Below are positions 45,813-54,838 of a stretch of 64,000 nucleotides of DNA, piece by piece. A model generated the notes under the pieces. The model was not told the origin of the DNA. It worked only from the letters and a program-made list of their open reading frames with translations, and searched no databases. A program made the translations under genes and the position numbers. This DNA comes from Chromohalobacter canadensis (GTDB taxonomy: Bacteria > Pseudomonadota > Gammaproteobacteria > Pseudomonadales > Halomonadaceae). The first letter of the stretch is position 1; each line of letters begins with the position of its first letter. The DNA lies in assembly GCF_029544075.1 (NCBI RefSeq), contig NZ_JAJQJH010000008.1, forward strand, positions 62,001 through 126,000. Reading direction: 5' to 3'.

Positions 45813-45836
45813 GGCTGGCGTTTCGCCAGCCTTTTT
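45813..45836 (+). terminator. Rho-independent terminator after porin gene
   Basis: GGCTGGCG (45813-45820) pairs with CGCCAGCC (45824-45831), with a TTT loop and five T residues after the stem. Confidence 0.9.
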
Positions 45837-45874
45837 CATGACATAAAAAATAGATCGTGGCGCTTTAGCACATG

Positions 45875-46813
45875 TCAGCCCATGATCTTTTCAAGCTTAT
45901 CGAGAAGACGCATGGTAGGCAGGCAATGCGAAAATGCCGCTTCCGGAACACGGCATTCGCGAATGGAGGCGATGAATTCGGCATCCTGTTCCTGAAACCC
46001 CGTCCCCTCAAGAGGCAGCACTTCTCCCTGATAATCCTTCAACTCATCTCGATAGGCCATCAGTGTTGTTTCTTCGCCTACATAGCGATAAAACCCACCG
46101 AATGGCCCATGATTGTTAAAGGAAAGCGCCAAGGTCGCCAGAGTCTCATTGCGTGATTTCAAGCCGATGTTCATATCCATGGCAATCCCTAGTTCGGGAT
46201 GAACCGGCCCTCTTCTTCCCCAGACATCCAAGTCGAAATCGTCCAGCAACCACGCAAAAAGGTCCACGCTATGGCAAGCATGATGCCACAGCAAATGGTC
46301 CGTCCAGCCGCGTGGCTCGCCTTGCATATTGAGGTTTTCGCGACGCAGGAAATACGTCTCGTTCACCAGATGCTGCAGGTGAAATTCGCCCGCCCGAATA
46401 CGGCGCTTCATTTCGCGATGCGGCGCATTGAAGCGTCGCGTATGAGCCACCATGGCGACGATACTTGCCTCTCGGGCTCGCGCTGTCATGCGCTCGGCAT
46501 CTGCCAGATTCAGGCTCATAGGAATTTCGCAGAGGACATGTTTACCGGCATCGATCGCTTGCTCGGTCTGGTCGGCATGTAACGGGCTCGGCGTCGCCAG
46601 GATCACGGCATCGATCTTGAGCGTCGCCAGCGCTTGGGTATAGTCGGCGCACACATGCGGAATATTCCAGTGCTCGGCGAAGCGTCGTGTTGTTTGGGCA
46701 TCACCGCCGGCCACGGCCACGACACGAGCCTCGGGAACGGATGACAGGGCTTGCATATGAATCCCGGCGATGGCGCCCTCACCGACCATCAGGATACGTA
46801 CGGGTGCAGTCAT
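45875..46813 (-). CDS. ligC: 4-carboxy-2-hydroxymuconate-6-semialdehyde dehydrogenase
   Basis: The 312-residue protein is in the Gfo/Idh/MocA family. After an N-terminal Rossmann fold (VGEGAIAGIHMQAL) it has the LigC-type blocks CEIPMS (in place of the usual E-K-P), VAMVAHTRRFN, RGWTDHLLWHHACHSVDLFA, HPELGIAMDMNIGLKS and LSFNNHGPFGGF. LigC oxidises the hemiacetal of the LigAB product with NADP to 2-pyrone-4,6-dicarboxylate. It lies 21 kb from ligAB, beside the ferulate genes. AGGAGCC precedes two adjacent ATGs (46816 and 46813); the second has better spacing. Confidence 0.87.
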   Translation of the reverse strand: MTAPVRILMVGEGAIAGIHMQALSSVPEARVVAVAGGDAQTTRRFAEHWNIPHVCADYTQALATLKIDAVILATPSPLHADQTEQAIDAGKHVLCEIPMSLNLADAERMTARAREASIVAMVAHTRRFNAPHREMKRRIRAGEFHLQHLVNETYFLRRENLNMQGEPRGWTDHLLWHHACHSVDLFAWLLDDFDLDVWGRRGPVHPELGIAMDMNIGLKSRNETLATLALSFNNHGPFGGFYRYVGEETTLMAYRDELKDYQGEVLPLEGTGFQEQDAEFIASIRECRVPEAAFSHCLPTMRLLDKLEKIMG

Positions 46814-47016
46814 CATGGCTCCTCGGCTGCTTTAATTACGCCAATCGCGTCGACGCACATTGCCGCAGGATCGCCATGCTTTGTCTACCTCTTATAAGCG
46901 TCGCAGCCACGAGCTAGGTATCGGTAAATACCACGTCATGGCTGCGTGTTATCAGGTCTATTCTCGGAGTGCGGATGGCGCTTGGTGTCTTGAGCGGCCT
47001 GTGTAGTGCTCACTTA
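46814..47016. other. fcs-ligC spacer
   Basis: The 200-bp gap between the fcs stop and the ligC start must contain the ligC promoter unless the two are cotranscribed. No strong hairpin or operator was recognised. Confidence 0.3.
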
Positions 47017-48843
47017 TCAGGCATGGGAAGCCGGCAGCACCACGCGCGCATCGTGAGGAATCTCGGCATAGAGTGTTCCGACGAGATCGGCGTAGCGTTC
47101 GCGCACCAGTCGCTGATTGACCGACCCCTTGTCGGTCAACTCGCCGCGATCGACCGAAAGCGGCGTATCTAGAATCAGCAGACGTTCCAAACACGTAGAG
47201 CTCGCCTGCCCTCGACGGCAGGCCGCCAGACGTTGCGCGAACCATTGGTGCAAGGTGGCATCGTGCGCCAAGTCATGCACTGATGATGTCGTGACGCCTA
47301 TATGCTGCGCGCACGCCGGGACGTTCAGCACCACCAACCCGGTAAGATAGTCACGGCTTTCACCGGCGATCACCACGTCTTGCACCAGCGGAGCGAAATG
47401 CTCGATGAGCTGCAATCGCAAGATGCCCACATTGACCCAGGTACCGGTCACCAGCTTGAAATTCTCGCTCAAGCGACCGTCAAAGATTAGCCCGCGTTCA
47501 GGCTGCTCGGGATCAGCTAGTCGCATCGCGTCCCCCGTACAATAATAGCCCTCGTCATCGAACGCCTCGGCGGTGCGTTCAGCGTCGCGCCAGTAACCCG
47601 GCGTAACATTGAGCCCCTTGAGGCGTGCTTCCCATTTGTCGTCCGTCGCCACTAGCTTGAGCGACATCCCCGGCACCGGCCTACCAATCAAGCCCGGCGT
47701 ACCACTGGCCTCCTCGGTACAGAACGCCAAGCACGCCTCGGTGGATCCAAGCCCCGTTAGCATGGGCACGGGGCGTCCACGTGTCTGCTCGCCAAAGGTA
47801 TCCAGCGCCTCGCGCACATGCACCGGCAACACGGCGCCACCGAAGTGCATCATCTCGAGATCGCGGAATAAGGTCGTGCGTAAAACCTCATCGTCACGCA
47901 AATGCTCGACCAGGGCCTCGAAGCCCTTGGGCACGTTGCAATAGAACGTCGGCGATATCTCGCGCAGGTTGTCCACCGTGCGTCGCACGCCGTCCGCCGT
48001 CGGGTTGCCGTCATCGATGTACAGCGAGCCCCCGTTATGGATCGTCATGCCCAGGATCGTGTTGCCGCCGAAGGTGTGGTGCCAGGGCAACCAGTCCACC
48101 AGCACCGGCTTGTGCCGACTCAGGAAATCCAGACGTTTCTCGAGCATGGCCTGGTTGCTGCACAGCATGCGCTGCGTGTTGATCACCGCTTTGGGCATGC
48201 CGGTCGAGCCCGAGGTGAACAACAGTTTGGCGACACTATCCTGCGTCACACGGGCATGGGCAGCGTCGACCTCGGCCCGTGCCGGCGTCGCCGCCAGCGT
48301 CTCCAGCGCAAGCGCCCGCTGGCTCGGCAGCGTCGCCAAACAGATCACCTGCTCAGCGCAAACGGCCGCCAGAGCTGGGCCAAAGCGTGCTTCGTCGTCA
48401 GCGAAGATCATCCCCGGGGTCACGAGGTCGACGACATGGCGAAGCTTGACGAAGTCCTCCGACAACAGCGCATACGAGGGCGATACCGGCACGTAGGGAA
48501 TACCCACGTGCATGGCGGCGCACGCCAGTAACGCATGCTCGATGCTGTTGCCCGACAGCACCATCAACGGCCGCTCTACCGACAAGCCATGATCCAACAG
48601 CGCTTGTGCGAGGCGGGCCACGCGCGGCATCGCCTCACCGAAGGTCAGCGTCCGCCAGGCACGTTGCGCCCCCTCGCGTTCGGCCAGAAACGTTGTCGAC
48701 GGCGTCTCGCGTGCCCAGTACGCAAGGCGCTCGGTCATGCAACGGGGATAATCCGGTACCTCGCCACCGGACAGTCGATACGCCTGTGCGGACGTATCGC
48801 TCTCGGAACGGGGCATAGACCGGTTGCCGGAAGGGGACGACAT
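47017..48843 (-). CDS. fcs: Feruloyl-CoA synthetase
   Basis: The 608-residue protein is an acyl-adenylate-forming ligase. The phosphate-binding motif LLFTSGSTGMPKAV lies near residue 208, LTGLGSTEACLAF near 360, and the YYCTGDAMRL motif near 430. The length and motif set match feruloyl-CoA synthetases, which activate ferulate, p-coumarate and caffeate with ATP and CoA. ech and vdh lie 5-7 kb away on the other strand. A MarR gene is divergent from it. The first ATG at 48843 is used; another at residue 10 is possible. Confidence 0.88.
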   Translation of the reverse strand: MSSPSGNRSMPRSESDTSAQAYRLSGGEVPDYPRCMTERLAYWARETPSTTFLAEREGAQRAWRTLTFGEAMPRVARLAQALLDHGLSVERPLMVLSGNSIEHALLACAAMHVGIPYVPVSPSYALLSEDFVKLRHVVDLVTPGMIFADDEARFGPALAAVCAEQVICLATLPSQRALALETLAATPARAEVDAAHARVTQDSVAKLLFTSGSTGMPKAVINTQRMLCSNQAMLEKRLDFLSRHKPVLVDWLPWHHTFGGNTILGMTIHNGGSLYIDDGNPTADGVRRTVDNLREISPTFYCNVPKGFEALVEHLRDDEVLRTTLFRDLEMMHFGGAVLPVHVREALDTFGEQTRGRPVPMLTGLGSTEACLAFCTEEASGTPGLIGRPVPGMSLKLVATDDKWEARLKGLNVTPGYWRDAERTAEAFDDEGYYCTGDAMRLADPEQPERGLIFDGRLSENFKLVTGTWVNVGILRLQLIEHFAPLVQDVVIAGESRDYLTGLVVLNVPACAQHIGVTTSSVHDLAHDATLHQWFAQRLAACRRGQASSTCLERLLILDTPLSVDRGELTDKGSVNQRLVRERYADLVGTLYAEIPHDARVVLPASHA

Positions 48844-49082
48844 GAAAGGCGCTCCATTAGTCTGTGATGAACCTTGTTATTCAGCGATACGTTCTGCGCC
48901 AACAACGTTGTAGATATAGTTATAATAGGTAACTATTTTTTTGACTAGACACATCGCATGAGACTTTAGATGCACGATAAGCCGCAAATGACGCCGGTGT
49001 TGCCTATGCTTGCCGATATCGGAAACAATGCTCCGACCATATAATTCTCATATTAACTATATCTCCGAATAAAGGAGCCCTC
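48844..49082. promoter_or_regulatory. Divergent fcs-marR control region with two TAACTAT dyads
   Basis: This AT-rich 239-bp gap has ATAGTTA (48916-48922) paired with TAACTAT (48930-48936), and an imperfect dyad at 49039-49046 with 49055-49062 that includes a second TAACTAT. The first is near fcs, the second just before the MarR gene. They are good candidates for MarR operators that control both genes. Confidence 0.6.
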
Positions 49083-49586
49083 ATGACGACATCCAAGAAA
49101 ACGTCCTCCCCGGAGCAGACGCCCCTCGAGGAAGCTTACCCGACCACCGTCGAAGGGCTGGTGCTCGAGGAGCGCCTCGGCTATGCCCTGCGGCGCGCCC
49201 AGCTCAAGGTTTTCAAGCACTTCGACGAGGCCATGCGCGAGCATGACATTCGCCCGGCACAGTTCTCTTCGCTGGTGGTCATCGAGGGCTATCCGGGCGT
49301 GACGCAATCCAATCTGGCCCAGACATTGAGCATTGATCCGCCGCGAGTCGTTAGCTTGATTAATAGTCTCGAGGAGCGCGGCCTGGCGTTGCGGGTGCGC
49401 TGCAAGCGCGACCGTCGCTCGCACGGTATCTTCCTCACCAAGACCGGCGAGGCACTCGTCGAGCGTTTAAAAGGATTGGCGGAACAAAGTGATTTAGAAG
49501 CAACTCAATCACTTAGCGAAATAGAAAGACGCCAATTATTGACTTTGCTACGGAAGGTATATGCGTCAGAGGAAAGTGACGACTAA
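49083..49586 (+). CDS. MarR-family regulator, probable control of hydroxycinnamate genes
   Basis: The 167-residue protein has the MarR winged HTH (about residues 60-130), including QSNLAQTLSIDPPRVVSLINSL and the wing RCKRDRRSHGIFLT. It is divergent from fcs. MarR proteins of ferulate clusters (FerR/FerC, CouR) repress and are released by hydroxycinnamoyl-CoA thioesters; that is the likely effector here. AAGGAG precedes its ATG. The window holds a second MarR gene next to ech. Confidence 0.85.
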   Translation: MTTSKKTSSPEQTPLEEAYPTTVEGLVLEERLGYALRRAQLKVFKHFDEAMREHDIRPAQFSSLVVIEGYPGVTQSNLAQTLSIDPPRVVSLINSLEERGLALRVRCKRDRRSHGIFLTKTGEALVERLKGLAEQSDLEATQSLSEIERRQLLTLLRKVYASEESDD

Positions 49587-49723
49587 TCCTTTAGCCGCAA
49601 TTTCAGGCAAATTGAAGCGGCATGGCTTGCACACCCGCTCAGGGACAATTAATTATACAAAGTAACTAAAAAACGACTCTCTCGCGCCTTGGCCGATCCA
49701 CGCAAACCTATAAAGATATAATC

Positions 49724-50305
49724 ATGAGCAGCCTAGCGACGACATCCAGCGCCAGTATCACCTGCCTACGCCGGGGCCTCGTAACGACTTGTCGGCTCGC
49801 CGCGATCATCGGCGGCTTGATCATCGCGGCGCTTTCCCTGATGACGGTGGCCAGCATCCTCGGACGCTGGATCTCCAGCTTGCCATTGGTCAGTGACATA
49901 GCGGCCCTGAGCTGGATCAGGCCCGTCACAGGGGACTATGAAATGGTCGAGATGGGCACGGCCATCGCGGTGTTCCTATTTCTACCTTACTGCCACCTGC
50001 GCGGTGGCCACGTCACAGTGGACCTGCTGGCCATGCGCGCACCGCTGGGTGTGCAGCGCTTTCTCGCCGTGCTCGCGGAGGCCTTGTTCCTCGTCGTTTC
50101 ATGCCTGATGACATGGCGGCTTTATCACGGCCTGCTTGACAAGCACCGCTACATGGAAACCAGCATGCTGCTGGGTATCCCGCTGTGGTGGGGCTATGTC
50201 GCCGGCATCATCGGCTTTACTCTGCTCTCGCTAGTCTGTCTATACCGGCTCTTGTCGTCGTTCTCAGGCGACACCGACCCCTCGGCACAAGGAGATGCCT
50301 CATGA
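49724..50305 (+). CDS. dctQ: TRAP transporter small membrane subunit (DctQ)
   Basis: The 193-residue protein has four hydrophobic helices; YEMVEMGTAIAVFLFLPYCHLRGGHVTVDLL is a DctQ-type block split over helices 2-3. Its ribosome binding site is weak and a TATA-rich stretch lies immediately upstream of the ATG. The stop codon overlaps the dctM start. It belongs to the transporter flanked by the hydroxycinnamate genes. Confidence 0.85.
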   Translation: MSSLATTSSASITCLRRGLVTTCRLAAIIGGLIIAALSLMTVASILGRWISSLPLVSDIAALSWIRPVTGDYEMVEMGTAIAVFLFLPYCHLRGGHVTVDLLAMRAPLGVQRFLAVLAEALFLVVSCLMTWRLYHGLLDKHRYMETSMLLGIPLWWGYVAGIIGFTLLSLVCLYRLLSSFSGDTDPSAQGDAS

Positions 50306-51621
50306 CGCCTCTTACTCTGGGCGCAGGCGGCTTCGTCTTGTTGCTGGCCATGATGGGCGCCCGCATACCCATCGGCCTCGCCATGCTGGTTATCGGCGCG
50401 TTGGGCTCGATGCTCGTGATGGGGCCGATGGGTATCCTCAATGCCCTGAAGACTTTGCCCTACGAACACTTTTCCAGCCACACACTGTCAATCATTCCCC
50501 TCTTTCTGTTGATGGGACAATTCGCAGCACGAGCCGGACTATCACGCGCCATGTTTCAGGCCGCCAACGACTGGCTGGGCCACCGTCGCGGAGGCCTAGC
50601 CATGTCGACAGTGGGCGCCTGCGGTGCATTCGGCGCCATTTGCGGATCCTCGCTGGCGACTGCCGCCACCATGACGCAAGTCGCGCTGCCGGAAATGGAG
50701 CGTCAAGGCTATCGCGGCAGTCTGGCCACCGGCGCGTTGGCCGCGGGCGGCACGCTGGGCATTCTGATTCCACCTTCCGTGGTATTGGTCATCTACGCCA
50801 TCCTCGCCGAACAGAACATCAACGAAATGTTCGCCGCCGCCTTGATCCCCGGCATCCTTGCCGCGCTCAGCTATATGGTGGCGATCTCACTGTTCGTGCG
50901 CTTTTTTCCGGATAGCGCCCCGAGCAAGGCCAAGGCATCGGCCGGAGAGCGCTGGCGTTCGCTGCTCGAGGTATGGCCCGGTGCAGCGATCTTCATCATC
51001 GTGATCGGTGGCATCTACACAGGGGTTTTCACACCCACTGAAGCCGCCGCCGTCGGTGCTGCCGCCACTGGGTTGCTGGCCGTCATCCGCGGCGGACTAT
51101 GCTGGGAGGGGCTTCGAGACAGCCTCCTCGACACGGCCGTCACCTCGGCGATGATCTTCTTCATCGTCCTCGGGGCCAGCGTGTTCAACAGCTTTCTCGC
51201 CCTGACGCAATTGCCGCAAATCACGGCGGGCTGGATCGTGGGCCTGGAAATCAGCCCTTGGATCGTCCTGGCGGGGATACTGCTGTGCTACCTGGTCCTG
51301 GGTTGCTTCATGGACAGCCTGTCGATGATTCTGCTCACCGTGCCCATCTTCCTACCCATCGTGACGGGCATGGATTTCGGCATGCCCCCCGGCGACGTGG
51401 CGATCTGGTTCGGCATCCTGGCATTGGTCGTGGTGGAAGTGGGGATGATCACGCCACCGGTGGGACTGAATATCTTCATCATTCACTCCATGGCGCCTCA
51501 TGTACCGCTGACCGAGACCTTCAAAGGCATTCTACCGTTCCTGGCGGCGGACGTGCTGCGCATCATCATGCTGGTGGTTTTCCCGTCCATCACGCTGGGT
51601 TTCGTCTACTGGCTTTATTGA
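50302..51621 (+). CDS. dctM: TRAP transporter large membrane subunit (DctM)
   Basis: The 439-residue protein has about twelve membrane helices and DctM motifs CGSSLATAATMTQVALPEM (about 118-136) and a C-terminal GMITPPVGLNIFIIHSMAP. A longer frame upstream overlaps dctQ; the ATG at 50302, in an ATGA overlap and after AAGGAG, is the natural start. It should serve the receptors at 52196 and 56415. Confidence 0.9.
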   Translation: MTPLTLGAGGFVLLLAMMGARIPIGLAMLVIGALGSMLVMGPMGILNALKTLPYEHFSSHTLSIIPLFLLMGQFAARAGLSRAMFQAANDWLGHRRGGLAMSTVGACGAFGAICGSSLATAATMTQVALPEMERQGYRGSLATGALAAGGTLGILIPPSVVLVIYAILAEQNINEMFAAALIPGILAALSYMVAISLFVRFFPDSAPSKAKASAGERWRSLLEVWPGAAIFIIVIGGIYTGVFTPTEAAAVGAAATGLLAVIRGGLCWEGLRDSLLDTAVTSAMIFFIVLGASVFNSFLALTQLPQITAGWIVGLEISPWIVLAGILLCYLVLGCFMDSLSMILLTVPIFLPIVTGMDFGMPPGDVAIWFGILALVVVEVGMITPPVGLNIFIIHSMAPHVPLTETFKGILPFLAADVLRIIMLVVFPSITLGFVYWLY

Positions 51622-51648
51622 CGTCACCACATCGCCCGAGGAGAGCTC

Positions 51649-52128
51649 ATGATGTCGTCCACTACTCCGCTTCGCACGCCCACGCTGGATTTCATCGCCC
51701 GCCTCACGGTGGACGTCGCCTCGCCCTGGGAACTGGGCGAGAGCGCAGACGGTCAACGCCGCTTCATCGCGATTACTGGCGGCGACGTGACCGGCGAACA
51801 GCTCAATGGCCGTATCCTCGCTGCGGGCGGCGACTGGCAAACGATACGGGCGGATGGCGTGGCTGAACTGTACGCACGCTATTTCCTGGAAACCGACGAC
51901 GGCGAGCGCATCGAGGTAGAAAACACAGGCTTTCGCCACGGCCCACCGTCCGTCATGCAGCGGCTACGAGACGGAGAAGCCGTGTCGCCCGAGGACTACT
52001 ACTTCCACACCGCACCGCGTTTTTTTACCACCAGCACCCGGCTGGGCTGGCTCAACCGGACGTTGTTCCTGGGCAGCGCAGCACGCACCCAAGACAACGT
52101 GATCATCGACCTTTTCGCGGTGGGCTGA
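51649..52128 (+). CDS. DUF3237-family protein
   Basis: The 159-residue protein has the beta-barrel-like DUF3237 pattern: a start rich in strands, GGDVTGEQLNGRILAAGGDW (about 43-62), and YYFHTAPRFFTTSTRLGWLNR near the end. The family is often found with aromatic or terpene catabolism genes but has no fixed function. It lies 27 bp after dctM and 67 bp before the receptor gene, so it is part of the transporter operon. GAGGAGAG precedes its ATG. Confidence 0.8.
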   Translation: MMSSTTPLRTPTLDFIARLTVDVASPWELGESADGQRRFIAITGGDVTGEQLNGRILAAGGDWQTIRADGVAELYARYFLETDDGERIEVENTGFRHGPPSVMQRLRDGEAVSPEDYYFHTAPRFFTTSTRLGWLNRTLFLGSAARTQDNVIIDLFAVG

Positions 52129-52195
52129 CATCACCGCCACACGGATAACGACTACCACAGCGCTCGACGACAACAACCACAACGAGGAACACGCC

Positions 52196-53260
52196 ATGAG
52201 TCACCACGCCACGCTTGCATGCCGCCGCCTCCTGCTGGCCGCCGCCGCGACACTACCGCTCGCCTGGAGCGCCGGCCAGGCCCAAGCGCAGGACGCCGAA
52301 TATACCCTGCGACTGCATCACTTCTTCCCTGCCTCGGCGCCTGTGCATCAGGAATATTTCATCCCCTGGAAAGAGGCCATCGAAGAAGAATCCAATGGGC
52401 GCTTGGAGGTTCAACTCTACCCCTCCATGCAGCTCGGCGGCACGCCGCCCTCACTCTACGGTCAGGCCAAGGACGGTCAGGTGGATATCATCTGGACCGT
52501 GCTGGGTTACAACTCGGGGCGTTTCCCCAAAGCGGAAGTCTTCGACCTGCCCTTCCTGCCGACAACAGGTGCCGCGACGAGCCAGGCCGCCCACGAATAC
52601 GCCATGACGCACATGCAGGACGAGCTCGAGGGTGTACATCCCATCGCCGTGCACACCCACAGCCCCGGCGCCTTGCATACCAAAGAGACCCGCATCGACT
52701 CGCTCGAGGACATCGAGGGCCTCAAGATACGCGGCCCCAGCCGGCTGGTGAATCGCTATCTGGCCAAGCTCGGCGCCGAGCCCATCGGCATGCCGGTGGC
52801 ACAGGCATTGGAGGCGTTATCACGCGGCGTGCTCGACGGTACGGTAATTCCCTTCGAAGCCATCACCGCCATGGGGCTGGCCGATATCACCACCGAACAT
52901 ACCATCTTCAGCGGTGACAGGGCGCTGTACACCACGATGATGGTCGTGGCCATGAATCAGGACAAATACGACGCCTTGCCCGAGGACCTGCAAGCCATCA
53001 TCGATGAGCATTCCGGCGGCCGTGAGGCATACCGAATCGGTCAGATCATGGATCAGGCGGACCATCGCCAGATTCTGGCCATTCAGAGCGGCGAGCAACC
53101 GGGCACGATCACCCGCCTGGACAGCGAGGAAACCGCGCGCTGGCAGGCAGTCGGTCAGGAAGTCGTCGACGAGTGGATCGCCGAGGCCGAGGAGAAGGGG
53201 CTCGACGGGCAGATGCTGTACGACGATGCCCGGCGTCTCGTCGAGCGCTATACACGCTGA
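52196..53260 (+). CDS. dctP: TRAP transporter solute-binding protein (DctP family), probable hydroxycinnamate receptor
   Basis: The 354-residue protein has a signal peptide (about 1-31, ending A-Q-A-Q) and the DctP fold, with the arginine segment IEGLKIRGPSRLVNRYLAK. It shares LRLHHFFP..P and MQLGG..SLY blocks with the receptor at 56415, which makes them paralogues. TRAP receptors of this group next to fcs/ech/vdh are known to bind coumarate and ferulate in other bacteria, so that is the inferred ligand class. Confidence 0.87.
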   Translation: MSHHATLACRRLLLAAAATLPLAWSAGQAQAQDAEYTLRLHHFFPASAPVHQEYFIPWKEAIEEESNGRLEVQLYPSMQLGGTPPSLYGQAKDGQVDIIWTVLGYNSGRFPKAEVFDLPFLPTTGAATSQAAHEYAMTHMQDELEGVHPIAVHTHSPGALHTKETRIDSLEDIEGLKIRGPSRLVNRYLAKLGAEPIGMPVAQALEALSRGVLDGTVIPFEAITAMGLADITTEHTIFSGDRALYTTMMVVAMNQDKYDALPEDLQAIIDEHSGGREAYRIGQIMDQADHRQILAIQSGEQPGTITRLDSEETARWQAVGQEVVDEWIAEAEEKGLDGQMLYDDARRLVERYTR

Positions 53261-53303
53261 GGAGGATGCCAGGCCCGACGTCCGCGTCGCCTGGCACGCT
53301 CAC

Positions 53304-53801
53304 TCAGTCGGTATCCACCAGGCCCGCGCCCAGTGACTTGAGGGAGGATTTGAGATGACGCTGAAACGCGCCCCGCTGCGCCTCACTCAGGCTCTCAAGC
53401 ATGTGGCCCTCGAGTGCCATGACCGTACGGTCGCACTCGGCCAGCGTTTGCTGTCCGGCCTCGGTCATGCGGATCTGAATGATGCGCCCGTGGTGCGGGT
53501 CGGGGCGTCGCTCGACGAGCCCCTTGGTTTCCATGGCCTTGACCATCTCGTTGGCGGCCTGCGGCGATACCAGGGACTTCTCGGCGAGTTGCGAATTGGA
53601 CTGGGGGCTGCGTCGCGCCAGTACGGAAAGCGCCGTGTATTGCTGCATGGTCACACCCAAGGGCTGCACGGCCTCGCTGATATGGCGGCGCAGCGCGCGG
53701 TCGAGCCTACCGATCAAATAGGCGACGCGCACCGCCTCGGGAGCATCGTCGGCCTCGCCGTGCCGCGACTCAGCGGTGGCCTGTGGTTCCACTTTGGTCA
53801 T
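53304..53801 (-). CDS. MarR-family regulator, divergent from ech
   Basis: The 165-residue protein has the MarR HTH (about residues 50-125; NSQLAEKSLVSPQAANEMVKAM and wing RRPDPHHGRIIQIRMT). It is divergent from ech, with a perfect 17-bp dyad between them, so it probably represses ech-vdh. It differs in sequence from the MarR protein at 49083. GAGGAAA precedes the ATG. Confidence 0.85.
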   Translation of the reverse strand: MTKVEPQATAESRHGEADDAPEAVRVAYLIGRLDRALRRHISEAVQPLGVTMQQYTALSVLARRSPQSNSQLAEKSLVSPQAANEMVKAMETKGLVERRPDPHHGRIIQIRMTEAGQQTLAECDRTVMALEGHMLESLSEAQRGAFQRHLKSSLKSLGAGLVDTD

Positions 53802-53814
53802 AAGCGTTTCCTCT

Positions 53815-53842
53815 TTGCAAACGCAGGATAGCGCACTATGAT
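53815..53842 (+). promoter_or_regulatory. Probable ech promoter
   Basis: TTGCAA (53815-53820) and TATGAT (53837-53842), with 16-bp spacing, resemble sigma70 elements. The dyad at 53855-53871 would lie just after the start of transcription. Confidence 0.45.
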
Positions 53843-53854
53843 TGGCAGGGTAAA

Positions 53855-53871
53855 TATCAACTTACTTGATA
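53855..53871. promoter_or_regulatory. Candidate MarR operator between marR and ech
   Basis: TATCAA-CTTAC-TTGATA is a perfect dyad with 6-bp arms, 22 bp before the ech start and just downstream of a likely promoter. Its size and place fit a MarR dimer site. Confidence 0.65.
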
Positions 53872-53892
53872 CTATTTTGACAGGAAATTGAC

Positions 53893-54723
53893 ATGAGCGA
53901 TTACACGAACCGCTGGGAAACCGTGAAGGTTGACGTCGAAGATGGGATCGCCTGGGTGGCACTCAACCGCCCCGACAAACGCAATGCCATGAGCCCCACA
54001 CTCAACCGTGAAATGATCGACGTGCTCGAGACTCTCGAGCTAGACCAGGACGCCCACGTGCTCGTGCTGACCGGCGAGGGTGAATCCTTTTCCGCCGGCA
54101 TGGACCTCAAGGAATACTTCCGCGAGATCGACGCCAGTCCCGAAATCGTTCAGGTCAAGGTCCGCCGCGACGCCTCCACCTGGCAGTGGAAACTGTTGCG
54201 TCACTACGCCAAGCCCACCATCGCCATGGTCAACGGCTGGTGCTTCGGCGGTGCCTTCTCGCCGCTGGTCGCCTGCGACCTGGCAATCGCTGCCGACGAG
54301 TCGGTGTTCGGGCTGTCCGAAATCAACTGGGGCATCCCGCCGGGCAACCTGGTCAGCAAGGCCATGGCCGACACCGTGGGCCACCGACAAGCACTGTATT
54401 ACATCATGACCGGCGAGACTTTCACCGGTCCTCAGGCGGCGGATATGGGGCTAGTCAACCAGAGCGTACCCCGTGCCGAGCTGCGCGATGCCACGCACAA
54501 GCTGGCTACCACGCTGCGCGACAAGAACCCCGTCGTCCTGCGCGCCGCCAAGACCGGCTTCAAAATGTGCCGCGAACTGACCTGGGAACAGAACGAGGAA
54601 TACCTCTACGCCAAGCTCGACCAGGCCCAGCAGCTCGACCCGGAGCACGGTCGCGAGCAAGGTCTCAAACAGTTCCTCGACGACAAGAGCATCAAGCCCG
54701 GGCTGGAAAGCTACCAGCGCTGA
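53893..54723 (+). CDS. ech: Hydroxycinnamoyl-CoA (feruloyl-CoA) hydratase-lyase
   Basis: The 276-residue crotonase-fold enzyme has the three residues tied to catalysis in the Pseudomonas fluorescens enzyme at identical numbers: Ser123, Glu143 and Tyr239. It hydrates feruloyl-CoA or p-coumaroyl-CoA and splits off acetyl-CoA, giving vanillin or 4-hydroxybenzaldehyde. vdh follows 115 bp later. The oxyanion-hole segments ESFSAGMDLKEYF (about 64-76) and GWCFGGAFSPLV (about 115-126) are intact. Confidence 0.94.
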   Translation: MSDYTNRWETVKVDVEDGIAWVALNRPDKRNAMSPTLNREMIDVLETLELDQDAHVLVLTGEGESFSAGMDLKEYFREIDASPEIVQVKVRRDASTWQWKLLRHYAKPTIAMVNGWCFGGAFSPLVACDLAIAADESVFGLSEINWGIPPGNLVSKAMADTVGHRQALYYIMTGETFTGPQAADMGLVNQSVPRAELRDATHKLATTLRDKNPVVLRAAKTGFKMCRELTWEQNEEYLYAKLDQAQQLDPEHGREQGLKQFLDDKSIKPGLESYQR

Positions 54724-54838
54724 CAGGCGCGAGGGCACGGTGGCGTTCACTCCCAAGACGCCACCGCGCCACTGGCAATGTCGGCATGCCCTCCAGCCCT
54801 GAACGTCCTATCGCTTCGACAACAACAAGGGGAGTCTC

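Noticed and set aside
47740-47752. Another GGATCCAA-like sequence in fcs
   Set aside because: It lacks the full TTGGATCCAA palindrome and lies inside coding sequence, so it is not taken as a VanR box.
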